NCBI RefSeq assembly: GCF_032854445.1
Contig: NC_088300.1
Coordinates: 39,212,458-39,276,457 of the forward strand
Direction of reading: 5' to 3'
From: Liolophura sinensis
Lineage: Eukaryota; Mollusca; Polyplacophora; Chitonida; Chitonidae
Length of the DNA stretch: 64,000 nt
This document shows, piece by piece, positions 9,301 through 20,118 of the stretch; the first letter of the stretch is position 1; each line of letters opens with the position of its first letter. The notes beneath the pieces were generated by a model that ran no database searches, was not told the DNA's origin, and saw nothing but the letters and a program-made list of their open reading frames with translations. A program made the translations under genes and the position numbers.

Positions 9301-12300
9301 GTTTGTGTGTGGTGAATAAGTCTGCTTTGTGTGGGAAGTATTGGTATGTGTTTGGTGGGTAAGTCTACTTTGTGTGGGAACTATTGGTATGTGTTTGGTG
9401 GGCAAGTCATCTTTGTGTGGAAAGTATTGTTTTGTGTGTGGTGGGTAAGTCTGCTTTGTGTGGGAAGTATTGGTATGTGTTTGGCGGGTAAGTCTGCTTT
9501 GTGTGGGAAGTATTGGTATGTGTTTGGCGGGTAAGTCTGCTTTGTGTGAGAAGTGTTGGTATGAGTATGATGTGTAAGTCTGCTTTGTGTGGGAAGTATT
9601 GGTATGTGTGTGGTGGGTAAGTCTGCTTTGTGTGGGAAGTATTGGTATGTGTGTGGTGGGTAAGTCTGCTTTGTGTGGGAAGTATTGGTAAGTGTATGAC
9701 AGGTAAGTCTGCTTTGTGTGGGAAGTATTGGTAAGTGTATGACAGGTAAGTCTGCTTTTTGTGGGAAGTATTGGTATGTGTGTGGTGGGTAAGTCTGCTT
9801 TGTGTGGGAAGTATTGGTATGTGTATGGTGGGTAAGTCTGCTTTGTGTTAGAAGTATTGGTATGTGTGTGGTGGGTAAGTCTGCTTTGTGTGTGAAGTAT
9901 TGGTATGTGTATGACAGGTAAGTCTGCTTTGTGTGGGAAGTATTGGTATGTGTATGGTGGGTAAGTCTGCTTTGTGTGGGAAGTATTGGTATGTGTATGA
10001 TGTGTAAGTCTGCCCTGTGTGAGAAGTATTGGTAGGTGTATGGTGGATAAGTCTGCTTTGTGTTAGAAGTATTGGTATGTGTGTGGTGGGTAAGTCTGCT
10101 TTGTGTGGGAAGTATTGGTATGTGTATGATGTGTAAGTCTGCTTTGTGTGGGAAGTATTGGTATGTGTATGATGTGTAAGTCTGCTTTTTGTGGGAAGTA
10201 TTGGTAGGTGTATGGTGGGTAAGTCTGCCTTGTGTGGGAAGTATTGGTATGTGTATGATGGTAAATCTTTCATGTGGAACAAGTTCGCATGTTTGGTACG
10301 GTATGTAGTCTTTCATGTGGAATAAGTTGGCATGTTTGGTATGGTATATTGGTATGTAAAAACTTCTAAATACAGCAAGTTCATCATGTACCAGAAGAAT
10401 TAATGTGTTTTACTGTCCTTATCTTGGAGATGCTATATGTATCTGTGTTTTAAAAATAGAGCCCACGAAAATCCACTTATGGAAACCTTAATTTGAATCA
10501 TTATTATAAAGAAGCTTACAGTGTGCATTACTGTCTATTCAGTTTCTTACACAGAAAATATGGCAAATGCCATTTCAACGCTTGAGAAATTCTAATTCTA
10601 ATATTTCATGTAATACAACCTTGTTGGTGACCATTGTGGTAATGTTTCTGTTTTTAACTGATTTTGACCAATCATAACAGGTGACCTTGCAGCTGCCATA
10701 CGTAATCAAACAAGTGTGATATTCGGCCTTTACCATTCCTTGTTTGAATGGTTCAACCCACTCTACCTGCAGGATAAGCAAAACAACTGGACTACCCAAG
10801 ATTTTGTTAAGGTTTGTGTTATCTCAGATGGGAAGCAGAAGTATTTTAAATCATCATTTTAAATGTGTGTCTTCAAGATAATGTTTATAAAAGCTACATC
10901 AGTTGAATTTTATAAACTTTTGGAAAATGTTGTCCAGGCGTGATGATTACAAACTACAAAGGTGATATTTACACTAAAGAGTTAACCCTCATTGTCCAAT
11001 CTTCAACTTTGTGTTCGATGTCGATCATTCAGTCGGAATAGTCAGGTTTAGTTTTTTAATAGCTTCTAAAAAACTGAAGCAGAAAGTGGAAAAAGAAGTA
11101 AAACATTAAAACATTTCAAGATCACATTTCACATTTTGCCATGGAGGTATTCTATTACCCAGTTGCTGCCTTAGGCACCAGATCAGAATAATCAAAGGCA
11201 TTAGAGGAGGGTGGTGTATATCCCAGGTCAGTGAGAAAAGTGCACTTCTCCTAATCTTGAGGTACATAATGTCTGCCTTTGTTGCAGAGAATTTGTAAAT
11301 TGCACTTGTCACACTATGCATTGGGGGTATTGGTGACGTTGACGACCGTCTGTGCAGTCTGGCATCTGCTGAAAACCACTTGTCTTACTTGTGCATATTT
11401 GTACCTCATACGTATATAAGTTTATCAGCTGCTTGCCAAAGGTTGGTGGTTTACCCTTGAAATCTTGACCCTTGAGTTCCTCTTCTCACCATACTGACAC
11501 CCATAGTATAAGTGATTCTTGGCGTTAAACAATGCAACAAAGCGTCAATGAGTGAATCTGAAGTATTATGAATCTGTCTGACCGTCCAACAGTTGAAGCA
11601 TTTTATGAATGTTTATCTACAGGAAAAGACTGAAGTTGAATTATTTGATTTAATAAACACTTACAAGCCCGATCTCCTCTGGTCAGATGGGGAATGGGAA
11701 GCTCCAGCCTCGTACTGGAACTCACAGCAGTTTCTGGCCTGGCTGTACAATGATAGGTAAACCTATAGAAACGTTGAAACTCATGATATTTTAGTTATAA
11801 CGTATTACATCCAACCTGCCTCTTGGGAACTACGTGCAGTTTGACTTGAAGCTGCAGGTGGAATATCTGTTAAGCTTGTACGCAATATTAGTAGTGATAA
11901 TGAGAACGGCATAATGGAAAACCAGGCTCAGTAAAACACTTTATGAAGCGAATTAATTGCAGTTAAACAAATCTTTGCAGTGAATATGTTTTATTCTTTT
12001 TTCCTCACGGTAATACCACGTATTGGCGTAATGTTTTGTTGTTTTTTAACTCACAGCCTTTGTCTTTCTTTTGTACTTCGTAAAATGTTAGACCCTATTC
12101 TATTGAGGACCCTACTCAAACAGAATTACACTTAATGTCTCTACAACGACTTTTTGTTGGTTTTCACCTGTTTGAAGCCCTGTAAAGGACACTATTGTGA
12201 CTAATGACAGATGGGGAGCGAGGACCCTCTGTAAACATGGCGGCTATTATACCTGCAGTGATCGATTTAATCCAGGTAAGGAATACTTTCACCTGAAGTA

Positions 12301-15300
12301 ATCTTAGAAGTGAGCTCATTTAATGGCATAAGTTGATAACGGTTAAAGTCTATGTCTTTTAACTTTTTGCCTATACCATACTTTCCTGTAAAATGAGTGG
12401 ACTCATTTTGAAAACAAATGGTATGCTGTACACTGGGCGTTGATCCAGACATGAATTTACAATAGCAGCCCTACAAGCGTTTAGAACAAACTCAGCGCAG
12501 TAACAATACAAAACAAGCGGTTGAGTTACACTATAATTTCAAAACAATTCCACATATGGCAGCCTCCATGGGGGATAGTTTAGGTAACTCGTGCTGTTCT
12601 CCGTCGAAACGCATGCCCTCGTTTTTGAATACTTATGATGGCACCCGAGGCAATGGATTCTTGGTGTCGAGGGGACCTCCGTGGCTCAGTCGGTTAGCGC
12701 GCTAGCGCAGCGTGATGACCCAGAAGCCTCTCACCAATGCGGTCGCTGTGAGTTCAAGACCAGCTCATGCTGCCTTCCTCTCCGGCCGTACGTGGGAAGG
12801 TCAGCCAGCAACCTGCGGATGGTCGTGGGTTTCCCCCGGGCTTGCCCGGTTTCCACCCACCATAATGCTGGCCGCCGTCGTATAAGTGAAATATTCTTGA
12901 GTACGGCGTAAAACACCAATCAAAAAAAAAAAAAAAAAAACCTTGGTGTCGAAAACAAGCTTTTGAGTGTTTAACATTATGAAAGAAGTATTCTACTTGA
13001 ATTTCCGTGCAATGTTATGGACGTCCATCATATCCCTGTGACTGAGCTTGTGTTGTTACATGTCTCTGGCTAAAGGCAATTTTGATAGTGAATATGAGTG
13101 ATTTTACAGAGAGCTCATCATAGTCAAAACAGCTGAAAGAAAGAGACTACATCTGCGTGGGCTTTAAGAATATAAGCCTACTTTTAGGGGATTCCTAGGA
13201 CGTGTATGGTGGGAGTTTTGGGACAAAAAATCCACACTTGGTAACCAGATTAAATCCTCAGTATGTACGAAGAATAGCTCAAATTAGTAACCTTCAGTAA
13301 ACATTTAGGAACATTTTTCAGATTTTGAACGGTAACACAAGAACAGACTTTGTTGATATTTTTTTGAAAGGTAATCATTTTGGCTGCTCTAAAATAACAG
13401 CAAAACTGCGAATGGATTTGTGCTGATCGATATTTTGCCACACAACTGCCGTATATGACCTTAATCCACCAGCTGCGGATGGTCATGGGTTCCCCCTGGC
13501 TATATGGTGTCTTCCACTTATGACTACGATTCGAAATTATTTCATTCCACTTAAGCCTACGTAAAGGATTAGGACACCCTAATACCCAATACTATAATCC
13601 GATTTTCGCCCAGTTATCTAGTTATCTAGTCACTTGTCAGCATTCGGTATAGTCTGAAAAGTGTTCACTTTTGGCAGGCTCTTGTATATAAACAGAACGA
13701 ATTCCTGTGATTCCACCATAACTTGGTTAACACTTACGATGGCCGCTCCTATGACCTAAGTAGAATTTGGAGGACGCAACCTACTTCGTAACGGCTTTAT
13801 GGATAGAAGGAATAGGAAACTTGATACCAGGTGCTGGTGGATATGTGATTTTATCGGGCGTCGAGCTGGGCTTTGCACTGATAATAATATTATAAATGAT
13901 AATCACAACCACGGACCAAACCCTGCAGATCCAAATGTTTTCAACTTTCTTGCAACCTTGAAGAAAGGTCCCGTGATGGAGTATGCCGACTCGGTGTCTG
14001 GATGTTGTCCTTCTGATTTTTTCATAACATAATGATATTAAAGTCTGATCTGTTCGATATTCGATATATATCTAAGAATAGACAGTTTTTATCAATATCT
14101 GAGTTTTGTCATGCTTGACTGATCGCACCTGACCTGCCACCTGAGGCGTTAATCCTAATCCCTTGCCCCTCCATTCCTCTTATGCCTTCATTCTCTTTCG
14201 ACTTTTCTACTCAAGTTTTTCAAATCGTAGACATAAGTGGAATAAACCGGCTATATGCTCTGTTTCCTCACACCACAATGCTGGCCGCCGTCGTATAAAT
14301 GAAATAGTCTTGAGTGCAGGGTAAAACACCAATAAGATAAGCAAATTAATCCATCGGTTTTATAGTTTCAGTATTATTATAGGCATATACATGTACATCC
14401 ACTCGGCGATGGAAACCTGTGTGTGAGTATCGCATTAATATGGGCTGCAAATCGCTGCCGTTACAAACATGGACAGAGTCATTCCCAACATTTTTATCTT
14501 GTTGTTTTATGTAGGCGTTCTCCAGAAACACAAATGGGAGAACGCGATGACGCTAGATACCAAATCTTGGGGTTTCAGACGCAATGCTCCACTGACGGAT
14601 TACCTAGACATGGAAAACCTGACGCAAATTTTAGCAGAAACAATTAGGTAAGTGACAGTTTGCTATGCTGAATCCTTTTAAAAGCAAAAACAACACCAGA
14701 CGAAATGTGTACATGCGACAAAATAGTATCCCACATAAAGTTTAAAAAGCGTACCTTTTTCTTTTTTTTTTAACGGAGATATCAAAGTTCAGTGAGCTAA
14801 AACTTTCACAACCAATTTTAATCAATTCAGACGCGAGGTATTTATGTACCCCGGTAGCGTCCCCTGAACCCTTTTTTGCCTGTTGACCATATGTGCGTAG
14901 TGTACGGATGACTCGACGTCGTGTTTTACGGTTTTTCTAACATCGCCAGATTAAAAATTGACTAATAGCATAACGACTCACGTCAGAAGAAAATGTCTGT
15001 GTCTTGTTTCAGGCCTCGTCCGAAATAACCTACTGCTGTAGTATTTGTTGCCTTTTCTCTTAATAGGTTAAGACCCACGATTATCTCTTGTAAATATGAG
15101 TAATCTGATTTGCGAAATCACAATTGCAAGGAGGAACGGCTTACCGCAAACACAATGAAATTAAACAACCGTCGCATCAAAATTCAGTATAACTGGGCGT
15201 TTGAAAACTCATTTTGGTAGGCCAGTTTGTGTTGTGCTTACTGCTTATATAGTGTCACATGTTGGCATACATCATGTACGTGGCTGCAGAAACTAGCTGC

Positions 15301-17241
15301 ATTATACATTCCAAATAAGCTTTAGTAACAGGTTTGTAGAATGCATAGTGAAAGTTAAGGCTTAAATATCAATACCAATTATACTGCGTTATTGAAACTG
15401 TTTAATTGATTAAATAACGTGCCACTGATACCATGATTTCCAGACTAAATAACTACCACTTATACCATGATTTCCAGACCAAATAACGTACCACTGATAC
15501 CATGATTTCCAGACTAAATAACGTACCACTGATACCATGATTTCCGGACTAAATAACGTACCACTGATTCCATGATTTCCAGACTAAATAATGTACCACT
15601 GATACCATGATTTCCAGACTAAATAACTACCACTTATACCATGATTTCCAGACTAAATAACGTACCACTGATACCATGATTTCCAGACTAAATAACGTGC
15701 CACTGATGCCATGATTTCCAGACTAAATAGCGCATCTATGGTATACATAATACATACCATGTTACACTTGGGAGTATCTGAGCTGAAGTGCTTAAAAAAG
15801 GTTTCTAACGCATCAATACCCGATCTCCATGCCTTGGTGTTTATGCACTTCATTGTCATTCTCCAGTTGTGGCGGGAACCTGTTAATGAACATCGGTCCG
15901 ACCGCGGACGGGCGAATTGTACCGATCTTTGAGGAGAGGCTGCGTCAGATGGGAGCCTGGTTAAAGGTTAACGGAGAGGCGATCTACGGCAGTCAGCCAT
16001 GGACCTTCCAGAATGACACGGTCACACCAGGCGTATGGTAGGAATTCCCTTTTTTGTGCGAAGGGGAAACAGAGAAGGCAGGTCTGAGAATCGGAGAGTT
16101 CAAAAACACTTAGTTACAAAAAGATCTGCAAATTTTCACATCTGTTTTTACTCCTTCGTGTAAATGTTTCTTAAACAAGTTCATTCGAAGACTGTATATG
16201 ATGATTTTGTTAACATCTAAAGCAAAATGTCCCATTCGGCTGGGGTATCATTATCACTGCAACAAATCGACTGCATTGAGGTAGGAAGTTCGAGTCCAGC
16301 CTTTGCTCTTTCGTCTGGAGCTTTCCATCAAGAGGTGTGTCAGGTAACCGGAAATAATTTTGAAACTTAAAACTTAAAGCCACTACAGGCAGTTAGGAAG
16401 TCTTGGAGGCAGATTATTTGTTTGTGTGATGGCCGGTTATATAAGTTTCCCCTCATTGTATCGGATACAGTTCATCTGAACTATCGTCTGGAAGTTTGAA
16501 AACCGACACATTTTCTTTCAAGCATATGTAACATGAGCCATCAAAGACATCTACGTTGAACTCTATGCCTTTCATGTGTGTGTTTTTTTGTTTTTTGTTT
16601 TTTTTTGTTTGTTTTTTTTGTTTGTTTGTTTTTTTTGTTTGTGTAATGTTTGTGTTGTATATTCTGCCCCATGAGCAGTCCATGAGTTTTTTTCCCATTT
16701 TCATGTCACACGTTTGAAACCATGACACACAAAAAATTCAACTCTGTCTCATTAAAATCAGATCTAACTGAAGTCGAAATCTGATATAAATTTTAGAGAT
16801 TATTTTTGAGCTCTAGACATTTTTACCACCTCATAACTGATAATTTATGACAAATGCTTAAGGATTCCAACTTCCAGTACTAAAACACAAAGCACCATAA
16901 CGAGGTTTTAAATTTGGAGTTAAGTCAGAAATTGCTTTGTGAAATCGGCCCCAGTGTCTTAGACTCCTTCTCCTTTCTGTTTCAGGTACACCATGGCTAA
17001 ACGTGTTGCAAGCACCGCGGTATACGCCATTGTCCTTGATTGGCCAGACGGAGACATTCTGTATCTGGCATCTGTCAGCCCTAGTTTACAAACTAATGTT
17101 ACCCTGTTGGGTTATCTAGGAACATTTGATTGGAGAAGGCCTGAATCAGGTGGAATTGAGATTATCATACCACCGATTCCAGCCAGTCACATGCCTTGTA
17201 AATGGGCGTGGGTATTCAGATTTGAAGGTTTAGAAACCTAG
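6376..17241 (+). CDS. Alpha-L-fucosidase, GH29 (copy A, eight exons)
   Basis: This is a secreted or lysosomal GH29 enzyme that removes alpha-linked fucose from glycoconjugates. Exons: 6376-6713, 8415-8521, 10681-10811, 11623-11756, 12178-12275, 14515-14647, 15867-16037, 16986-17241. Every junction is GT-AG, the frame is kept throughout, and the product has 455 residues, close to animal lysosomal fucosidases. Residues 1-18 form a signal peptide ending VKC. Family motifs follow in order: GIFIHWG (42-48), TSKHHEGF and GPHRDLVG in exon 2, [10 protein letters not shown] in exon 3, WSDGEW (212-217) with the expected nucleophile Asp214, NDRWG in exon 5 and NIGPTADG (322-329). I chose Met at 6376 because it places the signal peptide at the N-terminus. 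Several N-glycosylation sequons are present. It differs from the gene at 42980 by A39S and T360I. A 5' untranslated exon cannot be excluded. Confidence 0.95.
7265..7385 (+). mobile_element. Truncated SINE head in fucosidase intron 1, copy A
   Basis: GGGGGGCCTCCATGGCCGAGG and the following 100 bp match the 5' half of the SINE family, including AATGACCCAGGAG and the B-box-like GTGAGTTCAAGTTC. The tail is missing. The rest of intron 1 (6714-8414) is AT-rich with nothing recognisable. Confidence 0.7.
8522..10260 (+). repeat. 43-bp minisatellite with splice-donor motif, intron 2, copy A
   Basis: The array starts at the intron 2 donor itself (exon ends 8521, then GTAAGTG). From about 9310 onward units are 43 bp and contain GTAAGTCTGC, TTTGTGTGGGAAGTATTGGT and a variable TG-rich end. 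The first 780 bp are a more diverged mixture of related 19-bp and 43-bp pieces in a higher-order pattern (GTAAGTCTGCCCCGTGTCT, then AAGAGTGGGTATGTATC). There are roughly 40 units. Most carry a GTAAGT donor-like hexamer. The two fucosidase copies have different array lengths. Confidence 0.95.
12671..12941 (+). mobile_element. Full-length SINE with target duplication, intron 5 of copy A
   Basis: A complete family member starts at GGGGACCTCCGTGGCTCAGT and ends in ACACCAATC plus a poly-A run. It is flanked by a perfect 11-bp duplication CTTGGTGTCGA (12660-12670 and 12942-12952). The perfect flanks and pure A tail suggest a fairly recent insertion. Confidence 0.9.
13763..13950 (+). pseudogene. FLYWCH-type zinc-finger fragment
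   Basis: Translation gives a Gly-rich start ([12 protein letters not shown]), a WWICD block where FLYWCH fingers have WxC, and [10 protein letters not shown] where they have the HNH-containing end followed by P/D. The finger lies in an intron on the gene's own strand with no flanking exon signals, so it is most likely a relic of a MULE-type transposon or a captured FLYWCH gene fragment. Only the domain similarity is seen; the origin is inference. Confidence 0.6.
14268..14343 (+). mobile_element. SINE tail fragment in intron 5, copy A
   Basis: CACCACAATGCTGGCCGCCG followed by TATAAATGAAATAGTCTTGAG and AACACCAATAAG matches only the last 75 bp of the SINE family. Confidence 0.75.
15413..15728 (+). 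repeat. 35-bp tandem repeat in intron 6, copy A
   Basis: About nine units of roughly 35 bp contain GTACCACTGATACCATGATT and TTCCAGACTAAATAAC. The array ends about 140 bp before the exon 7 acceptor. Each unit contains ATTTCCAG, which resembles a 3' splice site. Copy B has the same array at 51057-51372. Confidence 0.9.
16583..16642. repeat. T-rich (TTTG)n simple repeat in intron 7, copy A
   Basis: Interrupted runs of T4-T7 alternate with G. The matching tract in copy B at 52228-52290 differs by a few bases, as expected for a microsatellite. Confidence 0.85.
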
Positions 17242-17654
17242 CCCCTCTTGAAAAAGGCGGTTGCCTCCCCTTGATTATTTTGTAAATAGGCACACGTGTA
17301 TACCTGAGTAAGTAGGCCTACATATATATTTGTATGAATAATTTTGTCTTTTCTCCATATACTACTATTGAATAAAAGTTAGAGACGTAAATATCGATTA
17401 TATAGGCGTAGTGAATGTGTTGTGTTGGTACGGTTGGATTATCATTGGCCCCGTGTGGTAGGCCCATGTATTAAACCTCATGCTGTGGTTGTATCAAAAA
17501 CACTTGAGCTGTTCATTATAAGGTTGAAAATAACCCCATAAAGCGTCGAAGGCAGCTTTAGGTCAGGTGCTATGTACCTGCCGAGGTTTGCGTGCCTCTG
17601 TCATGCTCTGAACAGCGAAGCGAGGTTTTTCTCGTGAAACTATATTATTTATTT
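17242..17654 (+). other. 3' untranslated and flanking DNA of fucosidase A
   Basis: This is the stretch from the stop codon to the SINE. The only recognisable signal is the AATAAA at 17371. Confidence 0.5.
17371..17376 (+). promoter_or_regulatory. Polyadenylation signal AATAAA, fucosidase A
   Basis: The hexamer lies 130 bp after the fucosidase stop and is conserved at 53019 in copy B. It is the first canonical signal downstream. Confidence 0.65.
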
Positions 17655-17905
17655 ATTTGTTTGATTGGTGTTTTACGCCATACTCAAGAATATTTCACTT
17701 ATACGACGGCGACCAGCATTATGGTTGGAGGAATCCGGACAGAGCTCGGGGGAAACCCACGACCATCCACAGGTTGCTGGGACCTTCCCACGCACGGAGA
17801 GAAAGCCATGAGCTGGACTTGAACTCACATCGACCGCATTGGTGGGAGGCTCCTGGGTCATTACGCTGCGCTAGCGTGCTAACCAACTGAGCCCCGGAGG
17901 CCCAA
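17655..17905 (-). mobile_element. Full SINE, reverse orientation, at duplication breakpoint
   Basis: Read on the minus strand it has the GGGCCTCCGGGGCTCAGTTGG head near 17905 and the tail ending AACACCAATCAAAC at 17655. The DNA left of it is identical to copy B; inside the SINE, identity with 53312-53395 falls sharply. The unit junction is therefore at this element's tail. Confidence 0.85.
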
Positions 17906-18299
17906 CCCCTAATTTAAGTATAAAAGGTATTATGTTACATACTTATGGGGTAGTATGGCGTATATATATACATGTGCTGTATGACAAAGAAATGGATATT
18001 GACAGGTGACCGGTGACAGGTGTCGACATAAATAGACAATTGGCTCACCCTAACGGTGCCATATACATACTGTATACAGTAGTTACGTCAGGGATAATAC
18101 CTCCCACTCTTAATGATCAAACAAGAGAACTTTATGTCGATTACACACATCAGTTGGCTAATTAAACGTAGAGTACATTCAAGCTTCCCTACTTTTAGGG
18201 TCCCAACAGCGAGGCTCGTTCACTGTAATATTAAATTCCCGATGAATTCCAGGAAGCTTCGATATATCTCCGAATATGTCGGTGCGTTGGCTAGCCAGT
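17906..18299. other. Intergenic DNA, nothing recognised
   Basis: AT-rich sequence with no convincing gene or repeat. Confidence 0.4.
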
Positions 18300-18378
18300 A
18301 CCCCAGCCATAATGCTGGCCGCCGCCGTATAAGTGAAATAATCAAAATGAAACACCAATCAAATAAATAAATAAATAC
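18300..18378 (+). mobile_element. SINE tail fragment
   Basis: CCCCAGCCATAATGCTGGCC, a shortened AAGTGAAATAATC block and ACACCAATCAAAT with AAATA repeats match the tail only. Confidence 0.75.
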
Positions 18379-18544
18379 ATTGGAAATGGTTTGTACAAGG
18401 CAGTTAATATGGGCGAATACTATAATTGGCAAGTCTAACCACGTGCGGTGCATAAAACACGTTCTTTTGTGAAAACGCGACTGCACTTGTGCGAGGTCAT
18501 GTGACCACACTTTCATGTGGCTGAGTATCAAGACGCGTGCAGAA

Positions 18545-18915
18545 TAGAGTGAGTGAGTGAGTGCTTGGGGTTTAACGTCGTACTCAACAATTTTTCAGTC
18601 ATATGACGACGAAGGAATCATTAGGGTGCATGTACATGTAATGTGCCTCCTTGTTGCAGGACGGATTTCCACCGCTCTTTTATTTAGTGCTGCTTCACTG
18701 AGACGACTTACCGAAGGCAAGTAAGCTGCCCCGCCCGAGCCATTATACTGATACGGGTCAACCAGTCGTTGCACTATTCCCTTCGTGCTGAACGCCAAGC
18801 GAGGAAGTTACAACTTCCTCTTTTTTTAAAGTCTTAGGTGTGACTCGATCAAGGATTGATCCTGGATCTACCGGTCCCGAAGCGGACGCTCTACCAACTG
18901 TGCTATCCGGGCCGG
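18545..18915 (-). mobile_element. Second tRNA-derived SINE family
   Basis: The tRNA-like head is at the right end on the minus strand (GGATAGCACAGTTGGTAGAG with a GATCGAGTC B-box-like motif). The 3' end at 18545 is a GAGTGAGTGAGTG tail followed by GGGGTTTAACGTCGTACTCA. It is a different family from the CAATCAAAT-tailed SINE. Confidence 0.75.
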
Positions 18916-19014
18916 TCGTGCAGAATAGAAAAAATACGCTAACAATTTTTGAGAAACAATTCTCATGCCACGCCTCACAAATGTTGAACATGCCAATGTA
19001 TAGTAGCTGGCGTG

Positions 19015-19851
19015 CTCCCGGCTGGCGAATTTACTCTGCATGTTGCACGTGCCATTAGACGGGCAATTCACAACCTGCCCACTCTTGCATCTTGCATCAC
19101 AACCCGCATCTCAAACGTGTCCGACATCTGGGCGTCCCATGTCAGGACGGCCGCATGTGAAGACACATGCCGAGGGCACTCAAACTCGGTTTCGCCTTTG
19201 ACGACTGCAACGTCAATCAGTAACACGCTGTTTAAGTTTCGCGTAACTGTCCAGACCATATCAAACCGCTTGCGCGCTTTCCGTCTTCGTTCCCGAGATC
19301 CATATGTTGGACCGATTCTGTCATAGGGCAAAACCGGTAATGAACGTCTACGCTGGGCAAGATTTCACCTGCTAGAACCAGAGATAATAGAATAGGGTGA
19401 CGAATCATATTTAACGCAACGAATTGCCCACGGAATGCGAGCGTGGCGTCGGAGCGATGAACGTCACGCCCTGTGCTCCATACAGGGATTTGATCGATTT
19501 GACCATATCGATCCGCTTTCTACGGGAACGGGCGCTCACGTCTTCTCGTAATTCGTGGGAACCTTCACGCAGCAGGATATTCGTGACCAAGTCCTTGTCC
19601 CGGATTTGATGAAGTTCATGGCTGCTCATCGTCCAGGCCTGCATTTCCATCATGGCAATGCGACACCACACACAACTTTGACACGAAATACCCTGCAAAA
19701 TTCGGGCATTGACGTTATGGAGCGACGATCGAAATCACCTGACCCCGATCCCATCGAACACGTAGGGGGTTTTCGTGGAAGAAGATCCATGAGACATCAA
19801 CCTCAGGATGTTCAAGAGCTGGACGCCATGTTTGTGGTTCAGGTTGCTTAA
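19015..19851 (+). pseudogene. Tc1-like transposase relic
   Basis: Several frames together resemble a Tc1/mariner-superfamily transposase: RSRDPYVGPIL, a GDESY block equivalent to the DDE motif region SDES, DQVLVPDLMKF, HHGNATPHT where active relatives have QDNARPHT, and SPDPDPIEH in place of SPDLNPIE. Frameshifts and stops interrupt it repeatedly, and the second catalytic Asp equivalent in the QDN block has become HGN. No terminal inverted repeats were found by eye. It is a dead copy. Confidence 0.75.
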
Positions 19852-19904
19852 TACTGTGTTTACAGGTGTCAGGCAGTCAATTAGATGACGTTGCCTTACT
19901 GAAC

Positions 19905-20118
19905 TCATTACACATCAATGAAGTCGCTGTGAGTTCAAGTCCAGCTCATGCTGACTTCCTCTCTGGTCGTACATGGGAAGGTCTTCCAGCGACTTACGGA
20001 TGGTCGTGGGTTCCCCTGGGTTCCCGGGGTTCTACCAGGTTTCCTCCCTCCCACATTCTACGCGGTCGTATATGTGAAATATTCTTGATTACGGCTTAAA
20101 ACACCAATCAATCAGTAA
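19905..20118 (+). mobile_element. Diverged SINE, 5'-truncated
   Basis: The body from AGTCGCTGTGAGTTCAAGTC to AACACCAATCAATCAG is present; the head with the A box is missing. A short duplication of GGGTTCCC lies near 20010-20025. Confidence 0.75.

Larger units (their letters stand above)
12579..13994. other. Intron 5 segment absent from copy B
   Basis: These 1416 bp have no counterpart in copy B, where the bases before 12579 join directly to those after 13994 (around 49638). The segment contains a full-length SINE with target duplication and a FLYWCH-like coding relic. A deletion in copy B is the simplest explanation, because the segment contains several independent older features. Confidence 0.8.
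1..17663. repeat. Segmental tandem duplication, copy A
   Basis: This segment is almost identical, base for base, to 36637-53311. It runs from inside a Polinton through the complete fucosidase gene. The copies differ by scattered substitutions and a few indels: copy A has about 1.4 kb more in fucosidase intron 5 and about 50 bp more in intron 4, while copy B has about 500 bp more minisatellite in intron 2. Similarity stops abruptly at about 17663 in the T-rich tail of a SINE. The left end lies outside the window. The distance between the right ends gives a unit of about 35.6 kb. Because flanking host DNA is duplicated together with the Polinton, this is a chromosomal duplication and not two insertions. 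Confidence 0.95.

Noticed and set aside
8522-10260. CRISPR array
   Set aside because: Units are contiguous and vary gradually, with no unique spacers; eukaryotic intron.
8371-10316. Antisense frames of 124-311 codons in copy A
   Set aside because: Same minisatellite artefact; frames differ from copy B because the array length differs.
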